Positions 19,792 through 29,914 are shown, counted from the stretch's first letter. The stretch: 64,000 nucleotides of DNA from Nioella ostreopsis (GCF_004000255.1 NZ_RCIQ01000013.1:1-64000), one strand, 5' to 3'. The notes: a model not told the origin generated them from the sequence alone. Numbers and translations are program-made.

Positions 19792-20697
19792 TTAAGCTTG
19801 GGGGAGCCCGACCATGCGGCGGATGTCACCGGGGGTGAGGCCATCTTCGCGATATGTGCGGATGGCGCGGGCGTCGTCGCGTTTCGCAAGGCGTTTGCCG
19901 TGCTGGTCCCGGATCAGGCGATGGTGGTGATAGCGGGGGGTCGGCAGGCCGAGCAGCCGTTGCAGAATGACATGGATGCGCGTGGCGTCGAACAGGTCCG
20001 CGCCGCGCACCACATCGGTGATGCCCTGTGCGGCATCGTCGAGCACTACGGCCAGATGGTAGGATGTTCCCATGTCCCGGCGCGCGATCACCACATCGCC
20101 AATGTCGCGGTCGATTTCGTCTGGGGTGAATTCGACGAGGCCGCGTGGGATGCCCTCGCCATTGCCCAATTCCTCGAATGCGGCGACGCGCGTCGTACCG
20201 ATCCGCCGGGTGTAGACGTCATTGGCCCGGGCAGCCTGCGCCATGTCGAGCCGCAATGCACCAGAGGGGCGCGGGATTAGGTGGCCATGGGAGTGCGTTT
20301 TTGGTCGGCAGGTGCCGGGATAGATGATCCCGTCAGGCCCCAGCAAGGGGGCGCCTTCCTGCGGGGCGGAGGCGGCCTCGGCGATATCGCGCCGTTTGCA
20401 GGTGCAGGGATAGAGCAAGCCGCGCGCCCAGAGCGCGTCGAGCGTTTCGGAATAGCTGTCCAGCCGCTCGGATTGGCGCATCACCGGCCCGTCCCAGCCG
20501 AGACCGAGCCAGGTGAGATCCTCGTAGATCAGATCCTCCCATTCCGGCCGCGCGCGGGAGCGGTCGATATCTTCGATTCGGAGCAGGAACTGACCGCCGC
20601 GGGCGCGGGCCATGTCATGGGCCAGGATTGCCGAATAGGCATGGCCCAGATGCAGGGGGCCGGTTGGAGATGGGGCGAAGCGGGTGCGAAAGGTCAC
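19792..20697 (-). CDS. gluQ: Glutamyl-Q tRNA(Asp) synthetase
   Basis: 301 residues, lacking the anticodon-binding half of GluRS. It has the HIGH-like FAPSPTGPLHLGHAYSA, a KMSKS-like GKRLAKRD, and zinc ligands CTCKRRD with ...YPGTCRP. It attaches glutamate to queuosine of tRNA-Asp. The start is GTG at 20697, inside the stop of the upstream methyltransferase (GTGA, four-base overlap), so the two are translationally coupled. Confidence 0.92.
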   Translation of the reverse strand: MTFRTRFAPSPTGPLHLGHAYSAILAHDMARARGGQFLLRIEDIDRSRARPEWEDLIYEDLTWLGLGWDGPVMRQSERLDSYSETLDALWARGLLYPCTCKRRDIAEAASAPQEGAPLLGPDGIIYPGTCRPKTHSHGHLIPRPSGALRLDMAQAARANDVYTRRIGTTRVAAFEELGNGEGIPRGLVEFTPDEIDRDIGDVVIARRDMGTSYHLAVVLDDAAQGITDVVRGADLFDATRIHVILQRLLGLPTPRYHHHRLIRDQHGKRLAKRDDARAIRTYREDGLTPGDIRRMVGLPQA

Positions 20698-21302
20698 GTC
20701 TTTTCAAACACGTAGACGGTCGACTTCAAGCCGATTCCCGGAAGGTGATCGCCATGTTCCTCGAGGCGCAGAACGAGGTCTGCCCGCGCCTTGTTCGCGG
20801 CGACCTTGCTGGCGTAGCCCGGATCGGCTAGCGCCTTGTCGTTCAGCGAATAGAGCAGGAGCATGCCGGGTTTCAGCGCGTCGACCATCAGGTCGATCAG
20901 CTCGGGTGGGGCCGCGCCATGGCCGAGAACCCCGACGCCTGCAATGACATCATAGGCGCCCTCGGGCAACGGCGCCCCCGGTTCGGTGAGCGTCAGGTTG
21001 CGATAGATCGCGCGTTTCTCGGCCACGGCCATCATGTCGGCCGAGACATCGACCCCGTCGAAGAGCGAGAACCCCGCCTTTGCAAATGCCACGGCGGACA
21101 GACCCGTGCCGCAGCCCACGTCGAGGATCGCCACATCTGGCGACAGGCCGAGGCTGGCCAGGGCTTCCGCCGCCCGGCGCGGCAGGGCGTAGCCGTTTTC
21201 CATGATCTCCGCATCATAGCTCGCGGCCCATTTGTCGTAATGGGCTTTCACGTCTTGGGGATCCGTCAGATCGTAGGTTGAGTCGAGAAAACTTCTGGCC
21301 AT
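20694..21302 (-). CDS. Class I SAM-dependent methyltransferase
   Basis: 202 residues. The SAM motif VAILDVGCGTGLSAVAFAKAG, acidic loop FDGVDVSADMMAVAEKR and VIAGVGVLGHGAAPPELI fit the methyltransferase type seen in WBSCR27-like proteins. Substrate unknown. It overlaps gluQ by four bases and lies 22 bases downstream of trmFO, so trmFO, this gene and gluQ form one minus-strand unit. A tRNA-related substrate would fit the context, but that is inference. Confidence 0.85.
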   Translation of the reverse strand: MARSFLDSTYDLTDPQDVKAHYDKWAASYDAEIMENGYALPRRAAEALASLGLSPDVAILDVGCGTGLSAVAFAKAGFSLFDGVDVSADMMAVAEKRAIYRNLTLTEPGAPLPEGAYDVIAGVGVLGHGAAPPELIDLMVDALKPGMLLLYSLNDKALADPGYASKVAANKARADLVLRLEEHGDHLPGIGLKSTVYVFEKT

Positions 21303-21324
21303 GATCCAAGGCTAGCAGCGTGGT

Positions 21325-22662
21325 TCAAGCCACGTCCAGCCATTCCTGCCACGCGGATTTCGCACGGTCGGTATAACCTTTGTAGCGCGCCTTGCGGTTC
21401 TTGCGCCCGCCTTTCAGATCAACGGGCGGGAAGAGGCCGAAATTCACGTTCATCGGCTGGAAAGTCTTGGCCTCTGCCCCGCCGGTGATGTGGTGGATAA
21501 GCGCCCCCATTGCGGTTTCCTGCGGTACGGGCGGCAGGCTGTGCCCCAGCACCTCGGCGGCAGCGAGCCGACCGGCCAAGAGGCCCATGGCGGCAGATTC
21601 CACATAGCCCTCGACCCCGGTAATCTGGCCGGCAAAGCGGATATGCGGCTTGGAGCGCAGGCGCATCTCGTGATCCAGCAGGGTGGGCGAGTTGATGAAA
21701 GTGTTGCGGTGGATGCCGCCAAGGCGCGCGAAACGGGCGTTTTCCAGACCGGGGATCATACGGAACACTTCGGTCTGTGCGCCATATTTCATCTTGGTCT
21801 GGAAGCCCACGATATTGAACAGCGTGCCAAGCTTGTTGTCGCGACGCAGTTGCACCACAGCGTGGGCCTTGATGTCGGGCTGGTGCGGGTTGGTCAGGCC
21901 CACGGGTTTCATCGGCCCATGGCGCAGGGTTTCGCGGCCGCGTTCGGCCATGACCTCGATGGGCAGGCAGCCGTCGAAATACTTGGCGGTTTCGCCCTCG
22001 TGGAACTCTGTCTTGTCGGCGGCCAGCAGGGCGTCGATGAAGGCCTCGTAGGTGTCGCGGTCCATCGGGCAGTTGAGATAGGCGGTGCGCTCTTCCTCGG
22101 TCTCGCCCTTGTCGTAGCGCGACTGCATCCAAGCCTTGGACATGTCGATGCTGTCGGCATGAACGATGGGGGCGATGGCGTCGAAGAAGGCGAGGCTGTC
22201 TTGCCCAGCCTCCTGCGCGATGGCCTCGGCCAATGCGCCGGAGGTCAACGGACCGGTGGCAATGATCGCGGGGCCGTCATCGGGCAGGGCGGTCACTTCC
22301 GCCTCGCTCACGGTCACGAGGGGATGGCTGCGCAGCCGGTCGGTGACGGATTGGGCGAAATTCTCCCTGTCCACGGCCAGAGCGCCGCCTGCGGGCAGGC
22401 GATGGCGGTCGGCCATTTCCATGATCAGGCCGCCGGCCGCACGCATTTCCCAATGCAGCAGCCCGACGGCGTTCTGTTCGTCATCATCGGAACGGAAGGA
22501 ATTGGAACAGACCATTTCCGCAAGGTTGCCGGTCTGGTGCGCAAAGGTGCCCACACGCGGGCGCATTTCGTGAATGACCACGGGAACGCCAAGATTGATC
22601 GCTTGCCAGGCGGCTTCTGAGCCGGCCATGCCGCCGCCGATAATGTGGATCGCTTTTGTCAT
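21325..22662 (-). CDS. trmFO: tRNA (uracil-5-)-methyltransferase TrmFO
   Basis: 445 residues. It begins with the FAD-binding [18 protein letters not shown], and contains [15 protein letters not shown] and the catalytic-loop cysteines of the family ([24 protein letters not shown]). TrmFO makes ribothymidine at position 54 of tRNA with methylenetetrahydrofolate and FADH2. First gene of the trmFO-methyltransferase-gluQ unit. Confidence 0.96.
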   Translation of the reverse strand: MTKAIHIIGGGMAGSEAAWQAINLGVPVVIHEMRPRVGTFAHQTGNLAEMVCSNSFRSDDDEQNAVGLLHWEMRAAGGLIMEMADRHRLPAGGALAVDRENFAQSVTDRLRSHPLVTVSEAEVTALPDDGPAIIATGPLTSGALAEAIAQEAGQDSLAFFDAIAPIVHADSIDMSKAWMQSRYDKGETEEERTAYLNCPMDRDTYEAFIDALLAADKTEFHEGETAKYFDGCLPIEVMAERGRETLRHGPMKPVGLTNPHQPDIKAHAVVQLRRDNKLGTLFNIVGFQTKMKYGAQTEVFRMIPGLENARFARLGGIHRNTFINSPTLLDHEMRLRSKPHIRFAGQITGVEGYVESAAMGLLAGRLAAAEVLGHSLPPVPQETAMGALIHHITGGAEAKTFQPMNVNFGLFPPVDLKGGRKNRKARYKGYTDRAKSAWQEWLDVA

Positions 22663-22713
22663 GATCGGGGATGTAGGCTAGGGGAGCTGATTTGCCAAGC
22701 CACGCAGTTGCGA

Positions 22714-23106
22714 TCAGGCGAGACGCTTTTCACCCTTGCGATACGGCGCAAACTGTCCGCCGCCGAACAGCGCCACAGGAACGGCGGTTGCCGCGGCTGC
22801 GATGGCCAGCCATGCGCCATACACCGTCTGGATTTGCATGGCATCGAACCAAAGGGTGAGCCCGCAGAGCAGGGCCGCCCCAAGCATGGCGACTGCCCGG
22901 CTGCGGATGCCGACGAGAAGCCAAACCGCCGTGGACAGGATAAGAGCGCAGAGCACAATGATGGCGGTCCATTCCACGCCGTGGATTCCGCGCGTGCCGG
23001 CGCTCCAGTGCAAATCGATAACCGCAAGCGCCTCGATCGCGCCTGTTGTCAGCAGGAAAGCGGTCAGCATCCTGCACAATAGATGTGTCATCTGCCAGAA
23101 TGTCAT
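22714..23106 (-). CDS. Small four-helix membrane protein, DoxX-like (copy A)
   Basis: 130 residues from the ATG at 23106; a TTG at 23130 has no ribosome site. Four hydrophobic segments, then the signature VALFGGGQFAPYRKGEKRL at the end. The middle element LVGIRSRAVAMLGAALLCG matches ILGIRTSMVAAMSMALLVL in the protein at 24203, and its FGGGQFAPY matches YGGGRYTLY, so the two are paralogs. Both flank the LysR gene. A TTAAC-N7-GTTAA repeat lies ~35-50 bases upstream. Role unknown; DoxX-type proteins have been linked to quinone-linked redox or membrane-integrity functions. Confidence 0.75.
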   Translation of the reverse strand: MTFWQMTHLLCRMLTAFLLTTGAIEALAVIDLHWSAGTRGIHGVEWTAIIVLCALILSTAVWLLVGIRSRAVAMLGAALLCGLTLWFDAMQIQTVYGAWLAIAAAATAVPVALFGGGQFAPYRKGEKRLA

Positions 23107-23212
23107 AGAGAGTCTGCCTGTGCGCTGCAATTTTTTTTATTAACAATAATCGTTAATGAAATATCTTAAAGCCGAAACGTTGCAAAAGCATCTTTGCAAG
23201 AACCAGGAGGGC

Positions 23213-24067
23213 TTACTCTATATTCAAAAGGTTAGGTTGCGACTGTTCGAAAGAGGAAATGATCCAGCTCATGGCATCGATTGCGGCCTGGTCTTTTTTC
23301 CTGGAACTGTGAAATGCCGCCCAGAAATCCACGTTGATTGGGTCGATGTCGTCAAACGCTGGTTGAAATTCCGAATTCTGTTTTGCCAGAAAGGTGGGAA
23401 GCAACACTGGCAGGCCGGTCGATTTCGAGATTCGGAATGCATCGAAGAAATTGGCGGCGCGGAGAGACGGGGGGCGCCGGAACAGCGCCCGTGCGCGGCG
23501 CATCGGCTCGAAATCATCATGCTTGTCCACGAGCCCGACCCAATCGTCGCCGAGGTCGGAGGATGACTTGCTGAAGATGTTGAATTCCATTTTGCCCACA
23601 CGGCGAGTGATAAGACTGCCGCGATCGGGCGGGGCGTCCATGATCATTATGTCGACATCACCAAGACCCGACCGCGATGTGCGGTTGTGAAGTTCTATCG
23701 TGTAGCCTTTGTTTTTAGATAGAAAATCACCAACATTGGAAGACAGAACGCCACCCAGAACAATGGGCGGTGCCCCGACGCGGATCATGACGGGGTTTGC
23801 GGCGTCGGATTTCAACGCGATCTGATTGCGCTCCGCGTTCAGCTTTCCTTCGAAGTCTTCGACCAGAAAAAGCAGGCTTTCCAGGTCAGGGTTCAGCTTC
23901 CAATCTCCTGATGTCTTGATGAAAAGCGGAGCGCCCAGTGTCTGGCCAAGACGTTCGATCCGACGGGAGACGGTCGCCACATTCGCACCAAGATGACGGG
24001 CAGCCGCGACCATCGTACCGCTTTTGTGTACAGCGAGAAAATATTTCAGATCGTCCCAGTTGTCCAT
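23213..24067 (-). CDS. LysR-family regulator (divergent in sequence)
   Basis: 284 residues. The N-terminal HTH (WDDLKYFLAVHKSGTMVAAARHLGANVATVSRRIERL) is a LysR type, with linker LGAPLFIKTSGDWKLN. The effector half is lower in GC than its neighbours and short. It lies on the same strand as, and between, two DoxX-like paralogs, an arrangement that suggests it controls them. The upstream 135 bases contain a 12-bp perfect inverted repeat (24147-24173). Confidence 0.85.
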   Translation of the reverse strand: MDNWDDLKYFLAVHKSGTMVAAARHLGANVATVSRRIERLGQTLGAPLFIKTSGDWKLNPDLESLLFLVEDFEGKLNAERNQIALKSDAANPVMIRVGAPPIVLGGVLSSNVGDFLSKNKGYTIELHNRTSRSGLGDVDIMIMDAPPDRGSLITRRVGKMEFNIFSKSSSDLGDDWVGLVDKHDDFEPMRRARALFRRPPSLRAANFFDAFRISKSTGLPVLLPTFLAKQNSEFQPAFDDIDPINVDFWAAFHSSRKKDQAAIDAMSWIISSFEQSQPNLLNIE

Positions 24068-24146
24068 CTTGAGGAACTTCCATTTGTCTTCGTCACGCCA
24101 GCTGTCCGCTGGCCATTCCCTATACTAGGGGAAATGACAATGGAAA

Positions 24147-24173
24147 ACAGGCAATTGACGATCAATTGCCTGT
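24147..24173 (-). terminator. Perfect 12-bp inverted repeat, terminator-like on minus strand
   Basis: ACAGGCAATTGA and TCAATTGCCTGT are exact inverse complements around CGA. Read on the minus strand it is followed by TTTTCC and lies ~30 bases after the stop of the 24203 gene, so it may terminate it. It could equally be an operator of the LysR gene that begins at 24067. Confidence 0.5.
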
Positions 24174-24202
24174 ATTAAATAAAGTGCGATCTGGACAATT
24201 TG

Positions 24203-24631
24203 TCAAGCGGATTGCGTTTCGCTGTCCTGCTGTCCACGATTGATATTGAGTGCTTCGTGAACTTCATAAAGCGTATAACGTCCGCCGCCATACAGGATCA
24301 GAGGCACCGAGAAGACCGAGACCAGGGTTATCTTGACGGCCAATGCGGGATCTCCGTCGGGGTTGGTCATGATTGCGGGCAGGACCAGGAGCGCCATCGA
24401 CATAGCGGCGACCATCGAAGTGCGAATGCCCAGGATCAGCCAGAAGCTCAGAACGAAGAAGAGTGCGGCCAGTGCGGCAGAGTGGTACTCCAGCCCCTCC
24501 ATGCTGCCGACGACCGTCGGGACGTTGCAATCCCTGAGCTGCGGAATCAGGCCGATGGCGGCCTCGATCATGAGAGTCGCCGAGAGGCAGACCCGGAAGT
24601 TCAGGCGGAGCCATTCGGTAAGGTTGTTCAT
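24203..24631 (-). CDS. Small four-helix membrane protein, DoxX-like (copy B)
   Basis: 142 residues. Four hydrophobic segments (CLSATLMIEAAIGLIP, ALAALFFVLSFWLILG, MSMALLVLPAIM, ITLVSVFSVPLILYGGG) and the terminal YGGGRYTLYEVHEAL. It is a paralog of the 22714 protein, as judged by the ILGIR and GGGxY elements. Same strand and flank of the LysR gene. AGAG lies ~10 bases before the ATG. No catalytic motif is seen. Confidence 0.75.
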   Translation of the reverse strand: MNNLTEWLRLNFRVCLSATLMIEAAIGLIPQLRDCNVPTVVGSMEGLEYHSAALAALFFVLSFWLILGIRTSMVAAMSMALLVLPAIMTNPDGDPALAVKITLVSVFSVPLILYGGGRYTLYEVHEALNINRGQQDSETQSA

Positions 24632-24961
24632 CGTCTCTGTCCCGTTAAGGTTAATTGCTCGATATGGTCAGTCTCTTCGCCAATTGGGGCAGGACAATGC
24701 CGCTGAAGGGGAACCTTCGGGGAGATTTATGCCCAACACATGCTTCAATGGTTTGGTCGTGCCAGTATTGTTTTCAAATTGGAAACCAGACCTGAACTTT
24801 TAGGCAGGTCTCTGCCTTAATTCCCGGTGAAGTCGCAGCGAAACACCGGCATTGTTTATCGGGTTTCAGGAACGAACCGGGATGGCTGTCGAGCCATGCA
24901 AAAACGCCGCGCCCCCTTTACGGAGAGCGCGGCGCCTGGGCACACCCGCTGGAGCAGGGCG
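24632..24961. other. Intergenic 330 bp: hairpins only
   Basis: No coding sequence is recognised. AGACCTG (24788-24794) and CAGGTCT (24805-24811) form a weak hairpin. The distal end carries the terminator listed at 24901. GC is lower than the window average around 24640-24800. Confidence 0.5.
24901..24935 (-). terminator. Intrinsic terminator after DoxX copy C
   Basis: CGCCGCGC (24906-24913) pairs with GCGCGGCG (24928-24935); on the minus strand it is followed by five T (24905-24901). It lies 27 bases after the stop of the 24962 gene. Confidence 0.8.
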
Positions 24962-25558
24962 TTAACCGGTCGCGGTGAGATCGGTAAAGATGTTGTCAAT
25001 CGGGTCAGGAAGATTGGCGGCCAGCTTGCGACGGCTGACGAAGGCGGCGACCGGTGCGATTGTGGGCAGCGTGGTCTGCGGCGCGGGCGTCACGGCTGCC
25101 GGACGCGGCCGGTGCGGATGATCGACCGGAGCCACCCGGCGCGGCGTCACCTTGCGGCGAATGGCGCTGCGCATCCGGTGGTCACGCGGCGCGTTTTCCG
25201 CATAGGTCAGCATCAGGGCCGCGATCAGCACGAGGTCACGCCAGAAGGTGCCAAGCTCATCCGCGACGCCCAGTTCGATCATCCGCAGGTAGCTGGCAAA
25301 AAGCGTCATTAGGCCAAGCACCAGAGCGGCGGGACGCATGTAGAGGCCGATCATGACAAGAAAGGCGAGGGCAAAGACCATCATGGCCGCCAGTGGCTCG
25401 GCCACATGGGACGGCAACACTTGCTCGGCGAGGATGGTCAGGTTGGTGCCGGGGATCAGATTCAGCCCGACAGCGAGAAAGTAAGAGGCGATGACGATCC
25501 GCAGCAGGTTCTGGGCGGTGGCATTCAGCGTGATGCGTTCGGCACTCGGGTTGGTCAT
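24962..25558 (-). CDS. DoxX-like four-helix membrane protein with long C-tail (copy C)
   Basis: 198 residues from the ATG at 25558 (MTNPSAERITLNATAQNLLR); the frame upstream is not convincing. Four helices (IVIASYFLAVGLNLIPG, AAMMVFALAFLVMIG, ALVLGLMTLFASYLRMI, DLVLIAALMLTYAE) as in DoxX, then a ~75-residue basic, proline-rich tail (RKVTPRRVAPVDHPHRPRP...). The tail is unusual for DoxX and should face the cytoplasm. It is less similar to copies A and B than they are to each other. Confidence 0.72.
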   Translation of the reverse strand: MTNPSAERITLNATAQNLLRIVIASYFLAVGLNLIPGTNLTILAEQVLPSHVAEPLAAMMVFALAFLVMIGLYMRPAALVLGLMTLFASYLRMIELGVADELGTFWRDLVLIAALMLTYAENAPRDHRMRSAIRRKVTPRRVAPVDHPHRPRPAAVTPAPQTTLPTIAPVAAFVSRRKLAANLPDPIDNIFTDLTATG

Positions 25559-25799
25559 GACCAATGTCTTCTCTGCTTGGCAGCCTTGCAGACTGGTTGT
25601 CGCCCCCCGGCGTGTCGCCCCAGTGAGACCAATCTGGGTCCGAATTCTGGCGGTTTTATAATGTATTTGAGGTAAAGCCGGTGCATTCGCGGGGCAGGGC
25701 AGGGGCGGAAATGCGGCCGGACTGTGGCCAAGCCTGAAAACGCGACCGCCGCAGGCAGAACTGCCCGCAGCGATTGGCATTAACCAATATGGCGACATC

Positions 25800-25930
25800 A
25801 GGCGACGGCTGAGTGGGAAAGACGGCTATCGGCCAAGAACGCCCGGCTCCATGCGCAGCAAAGGCGAGGTAACCGCCTGCCATTGCGAGGTTTTTCAGGA
25901 AGGAGCGTAGACATTGAGGTGGTTCCTTCG
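25800..25930 (-). pseudogene. Remnant C-terminus of a DoxX-family protein
   Basis: Read on the minus strand, SFLKNLAMAGGYLAFAAHGAGR (22 residues in all, here named by its two halves FLKNLAMAGGYL and AFAAHGAGR) closely matches the typical DoxX end FLKNLA-x-GG-LLLAAHGPGR. It has no upstream helices in frame and runs into unrelated sequence, so it is a decayed fragment, possibly a fourth member of this DoxX cluster. The surrounding 25559-26012 holds no other ORF I trust. Confidence 0.5.
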
Positions 25931-26012
25931 AGCTGATGTCTTCTGTCTGCTCGGGTGATGTCTCACCTCTCGCCTGTTCCTCAATGCGCAATCTTGCGCG
26001 TATTCCCGCTGT

Positions 26013-26417
26013 TTATGTGCCTTTCTGTGGCGGCTCGGGTTGAATCAGATCCCACCGGTTGCCGTAGAGGTCGCGGAAAACGGCCACCGTGCCATATGCC
26101 TCGCGCCGCGCGTCTTCCTCGAACGTTACACCAGCGGCCAGCATCCGGGCGCGGCTGGCCTCGAAATTATCGGTGTGCAGGACATAGCCCACGCGCCCGC
26201 CCGCATGCTTGCCGACAGCGCCAATCTGCTCGCCGACGGCGCGGGCGATCAGGAACTGGGTCGCCGCACCGGCATCCGGGGCCATGCGCACCCATCTCTT
26301 GCCGCCGCCCATATCGGTATCTTCCAGAAGCTGCCAATCTAGCGCTGCGCGGAACCAGGCAATCGCGTCGTCATAGTCGCGGGCCAGAAAGGCCACCAGC
26401 GCCAGGCGGTTGGTCAC
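26013..26417 (-). CDS. Glyoxalase/VOC-family protein
   Basis: 134 residues, one VOC fold: VAFLARDYDDAIAWFRAAL, then ...GYVLHTDNFEASRARMLAAGVTFEED and the closing TVAVFRDLYGNRWDLIQP. Metal ligands are not complete enough to call a glyoxalase I; a resistance or dioxygenase-like role is possible. It starts at GTG 26417, four bases inside the stop of the upstream gene (GTGA), so it is coupled to it. Confidence 0.82.
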   Translation of the reverse strand: MTNRLALVAFLARDYDDAIAWFRAALDWQLLEDTDMGGGKRWVRMAPDAGAATQFLIARAVGEQIGAVGKHAGGRVGYVLHTDNFEASRARMLAAGVTFEEDARREAYGTVAVFRDLYGNRWDLIQPEPPQKGT

Positions 26418-26653
26418 GCCTTGCGTTCCAGCGCCGTGGCGATGCGATCCAGCAGGGCATTCTGTTCGCGCAGCAGCGCATTATGCGCCTCTTGCTGCTC
26501 AATCTGCCGGGTCTGGTTGGTGGTCACCTTCTCGGTTTCCGCCGTGTGACGCGCCAGATAGTCTTGATACCGGCCCGATTGATAGCGGGCCAGCAGCACC
26601 ATCGCCAAGATGACCGCCCCTCCAAACAGGAAGAGCGGGCCCCAGTCACTCAT
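26414..26653 (-). CDS. Small single-pass membrane protein, 79 aa
   Basis: Start [18 protein letters not shown] at 26653 overlaps the end of gyrA by eight bases. One membrane helix (residues ~6-22), then a coiled-coil-like soluble part ([30 protein letters not shown]..., in sections). No family recognised. gyrA, this gene and the VOC gene are a tightly overlapping unit. Confidence 0.7.
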   Translation of the reverse strand: MSDWGPLFLFGGAVILAMVLLARYQSGRYQDYLARHTAETEKVTTNQTRQIEQQEAHNALLREQNALLDRIATALERKA

Positions 26654-29387
26654 CGGCATCGCTGTCCTCGTCATCGCCCTGTTCGGCAATCCACGCGACC
26701 GAGACGACCTCTTCGCCCTTGGCGGTGTTGAACACCTTCACCCCGCCCGCAGAGCGCGAGCGGAAGGAAATGCCCTCGACCGGGCAACGGATCGACTGCC
26801 CCTTGGAGGTCGCCAGCATGATCTGGTCGCTTATCTCGACCGGGAAGCAGGCCACGAGCGCGCCACCGCGCATCGCCTTGTCCATCGCCGCGACGCCCTG
26901 ACCACCCCGGCCACGCACCGGATAGTCATGCGACGAGGACAGCTTGCCCGATCCCTTGGCGGTGATCGTCAGGATCAGATCTTCTGCCGCTGACATCTCG
27001 GCATATTGTTCGGGGCTGAGCGCGGTGTCGGCCACGGCTTCCTCGTCGCTGTCTTCGACCTCTTCTGTCACACCGGCCACGGCGCGGCGCATCTTGAGAT
27101 AGGCGGCGCGGTCTTCGGCACTGGCCTCGAAATGGCGGATCACGGCCATGGAAACGACAGTGGCATCACCCGACAGGCGAATACCCCGGACACCGGTGGA
27201 ATCGCGGCCCTTGAAGACGCGCACATCGGTGGTGCGGAAGCGGATCGCGCGGCCCGCGTCGGTGACCAGCATGACATCATCGTCTTCGGTACAGATGCGG
27301 GCATTCACCATGCTGACGGACCCATCCTCGGGCAGTTTCATGGCGATCTTGCCGTTCGCGCGCACATTGGCGAAGTCCGACAACTGGTTGCGCCGGACAT
27401 CGCCCGCCGAGGTGGCGAAGACGATCTGCAATTCGTCCCAGTGATCCTCGTCGCGGTCGATGGGCAGCACCGCCGCGACGGACACGCCGGTCGGGATCGG
27501 CAGGATGTTGACGATCGCCTTGCCCTTCGAGGTGCGCCCGCCCTGCGGCAGACGCCAGGTCTTGAGCTTGTAGACCATCCCGTCGGTGGTGAAGAACAGC
27601 AGCGGCGTGTGGGTGTTGGCAACGAACAGGTTGGTGACGACGTCGTCTTCCTTCAGCCCGCCGCCCGACAGCCCCTTGCCACCGCGCTTCTGGGCGCGGA
27701 AATCGGCCAGAGGCGTGCGCTTGATGTAGCCGCCCGAGGTCACGGTCACGACCATGTCTTCGCGCTCGATCAGGTCCTCGTCGTCCATGTCGCCGGACCA
27801 GTCCACGATCTCTGTCCGGCGTGGCACGGCGAATTGGTCCCGCACTTCGGCCAGTTCGTCCGAGATGATCTGCATGATCCGTTCACGGCTGGCGAGGATG
27901 GCAAGGTAGTCCTTGATCTTGGCGGCAAGCTCCTGCAGCTCGTCGGTGACTTCCTTGACCCCGATCTGGGTCAGACGCTGCAAACGCAGTTCCAGGATCG
28001 CGCGGGCCTGGGTTTCCGACAGGTTATAGGTCCCGTCGTCGTTCATCGTGTGGGTCGGATCGTCGATCAGCCGGATGTAATCGGCGATCTCGCCCGCAGG
28101 CCAGCGCCGCGTCATCAGCGCCTCGCGTGCTTCGGCGGCGTCGGCAGACTGACGGATGGTGGCCACGACCTCATCGACATTGCTGACAGCAACGGCCAGC
28201 CCGCACAGAACATGCGAGCGTTCACGCGCCTTACGCAATTCGTAGGCGGTGCGCCGGGCAACCACGTCTTCGCGGAAATCCAAGAACGAGGTCAGGAACC
28301 GCCGCAAGGTCAGCTGTTCCGGCCGTCCGCCATTCAGCGCCAGCATGTTGCAGCCGAAATGGGTCTGCATGCTTGTAAAGCGGAACAGCTGGTTTAGCAC
28401 CACCTCGGGCGTCGCGTCGCGCTTCAGCTCGATCACCACGCGCACGCCGACCCGGTCGGATTCGTCCTGGACGGCGGAAATGCCCTCCAGCTTCTTCTCG
28501 CGCACCAGATCGGCGATCTTCTCGATCATCGAGGCCTTGTTGACCTGATAAGGGATTTCGTCGAGCACGATGGCGTAGCGATCCTTACGGATCTCCTCCA
28601 CCCGCGTCTTGGCCCGGATGATGACGCTGCCGCGCCCTTCCAGATAGGCCTTGCGTGCGCCGGTGCGCCCCAGGATGATCCCGCCGGTGGGAAAGTCGGG
28701 GGCAGGGACGTATTCCATCAGCTCTTCGCTGCTGAGATCGGGGTTCACGATCAGTGCCTGACAGGCGTCGATCACCTCGCCCAGATTGTGCGGCGGGATA
28801 TTGGTGGCCATGCCCACGGCAATACCGCCCGCGCCATTGACCAGCATATTGGGGAAGCGGGAGGGCAGGACCGTCGGTTCCCGATCCTTGCCGTCGTAAT
28901 TGTCCTGGAAATCGACCGTGTCCTTGTCGATATCGGCCAGCATGAAGGCGGCGGGCTTGTCCATCCGCACTTCGGTATAGCGCATGGCCGCCGCGTTATC
29001 GCCGTCCATCGAGCCAAAATTGCCCTGACCGTCGAGCAGCGGCAGCGACATGGAGAAATCCTGCGCCATGCGCACCAGTGCATCATAGATCGCGCTGTCG
29101 CCATGGGGGTGGTATTTGCCCATCACATCGCCCACGGGACGGGCCGATTTCCGATAGGGCTTGTCGTGAGTGTTGTTGGTCTCATGCATCGCATAGAGGA
29201 TGCGCCGATGAACCGGTTTCAGCCCGTCGCGCAGATCGGGGATCGCGCGGGAAATGATCACGCTCATCGCGTAGTCGATGAAGCTGGTCTTCATCTCCTC
29301 GGCGATGGAAATCTGGGGGCCATGGTGTGCCGGGGCTACGGGTCCGGTTTCATCCATGTTTTCAGGGGGTTCTGGGGTGTCGGTCAC
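26646..29387 (-). CDS. gyrA: DNA gyrase subunit A
   Basis: 913 residues. GTG at 29387 gives [15 protein letters not shown]; an ATG at 29357 is the alternative. Breakage-reunion domain: [25 protein letters not shown], catalytic Tyr137 in [10 protein letters not shown]. The quinolone-resistance region reads [10 protein letters not shown] with Ser98 and Asp102 as in susceptible enzymes. The C-terminal beta-pinwheel contains GQS-type repeats including the RGRGGQGV box. Tail is acidic ([12 protein letters not shown]). Confidence 0.97.
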   Translation of the reverse strand: MTDTPEPPENMDETGPVAPAHHGPQISIAEEMKTSFIDYAMSVIISRAIPDLRDGLKPVHRRILYAMHETNNTHDKPYRKSARPVGDVMGKYHPHGDSAIYDALVRMAQDFSMSLPLLDGQGNFGSMDGDNAAAMRYTEVRMDKPAAFMLADIDKDTVDFQDNYDGKDREPTVLPSRFPNMLVNGAGGIAVGMATNIPPHNLGEVIDACQALIVNPDLSSEELMEYVPAPDFPTGGIILGRTGARKAYLEGRGSVIIRAKTRVEEIRKDRYAIVLDEIPYQVNKASMIEKIADLVREKKLEGISAVQDESDRVGVRVVIELKRDATPEVVLNQLFRFTSMQTHFGCNMLALNGGRPEQLTLRRFLTSFLDFREDVVARRTAYELRKARERSHVLCGLAVAVSNVDEVVATIRQSADAAEAREALMTRRWPAGEIADYIRLIDDPTHTMNDDGTYNLSETQARAILELRLQRLTQIGVKEVTDELQELAAKIKDYLAILASRERIMQIISDELAEVRDQFAVPRRTEIVDWSGDMDDEDLIEREDMVVTVTSGGYIKRTPLADFRAQKRGGKGLSGGGLKEDDVVTNLFVANTHTPLLFFTTDGMVYKLKTWRLPQGGRTSKGKAIVNILPIPTGVSVAAVLPIDRDEDHWDELQIVFATSAGDVRRNQLSDFANVRANGKIAMKLPEDGSVSMVNARICTEDDDVMLVTDAGRAIRFRTTDVRVFKGRDSTGVRGIRLSGDATVVSMAVIRHFEASAEDRAAYLKMRRAVAGVTEEVEDSDEEAVADTALSPEQYAEMSAAEDLILTITAKGSGKLSSSHDYPVRGRGGQGVAAMDKAMRGGALVACFPVEISDQIMLATSKGQSIRCPVEGISFRSRSAGGVKVFNTAKGEEVVSVAWIAEQGDDEDSDADE

Positions 29388-29581
29388 GCCTGATGCTCGC
29401 TTCTGTCCGCGCGTCTATATGTTGTTGTCGGGCAGTATAGAGGGCCGGGATATGGGGTGCAATGGCAATGGGCTTGAACCTTTGGCACTCACATCGGCTG
29501 ACGGATAACAGATTGATTTACTTGATTTTTAATCTGTTGTTGGCATGATTTCCGTCAGAGCAGCTAGACAGGAGGTAAAAG

Positions 29582-29851
29582 ATGCCGGACACCCCGACAG
29601 AACTCATGCTGAAGGGCTATGGGCTGACCGTGGCCGAAATGTTCTATCACATGCCAGATTATCCGCATGTCCTGAACAGCTTCATCTGGCAGGATTACGA
29701 CCTTGCGCCGGACCACCCGAAACTCTTTTCCTTCATCGAGTTCTGGCAGGAAGAGATCGAGGGTCCGCTGCATTCGGTGCGCTTTACCCATCGCAAGCTG
29801 ATCGGCCCTGGCGAATGGCGCAATGTGGTCGGGGAGTTCACCCTTCATTAA
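29582..29851 (+). CDS. usg: Usg family protein
   Basis: 89 residues from an ATG with AGGAGG upstream. The whole protein fits the alphaproteobacterial Usg family: LTVAEMFYHMPDYPHVLNSF, IWQDYDLAPDHPKLFSFIEF, and WQEEIEGPLHSVRFTHRKLI. Usg was named from early Rhizobium/Rhodobacter annotations; its function is unknown. Divergent from gyrA, followed by a GC hairpin (29894-29914). Confidence 0.85.
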   Translation: MPDTPTELMLKGYGLTVAEMFYHMPDYPHVLNSFIWQDYDLAPDHPKLFSFIEFWQEEIEGPLHSVRFTHRKLIGPGEWRNVVGEFTLH

Positions 29852-29893
29852 CCCCGGCTGCCTTTCATCTTGGCCCAAATACCTCAGGGGGGT

Positions 29894-29914
29894 GCGGGGG
29901 GAGGATCCCCCCGC
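29894..29914. terminator. GC hairpin between usg and ornithine cyclodeaminase
   Basis: GCGGGGGG and CCCCCCGC pair perfectly around AGGAT. No T run follows on either strand, so it is a weak or Rho-assisted terminator for the convergent genes. Confidence 0.4.

Noticed and set aside
23140-23156. TTAAC-N7-GTTAA as a CtrA site
   Set aside because: The TTAA cores are nine bases apart, not seven, so the consensus does not fit; it may be a plain operator.
26646-29387. Quinolone-resistance substitution in gyrA
   Set aside because: The QRDR reads GDSAIYD, with Ser98 and Asp102 wild type.
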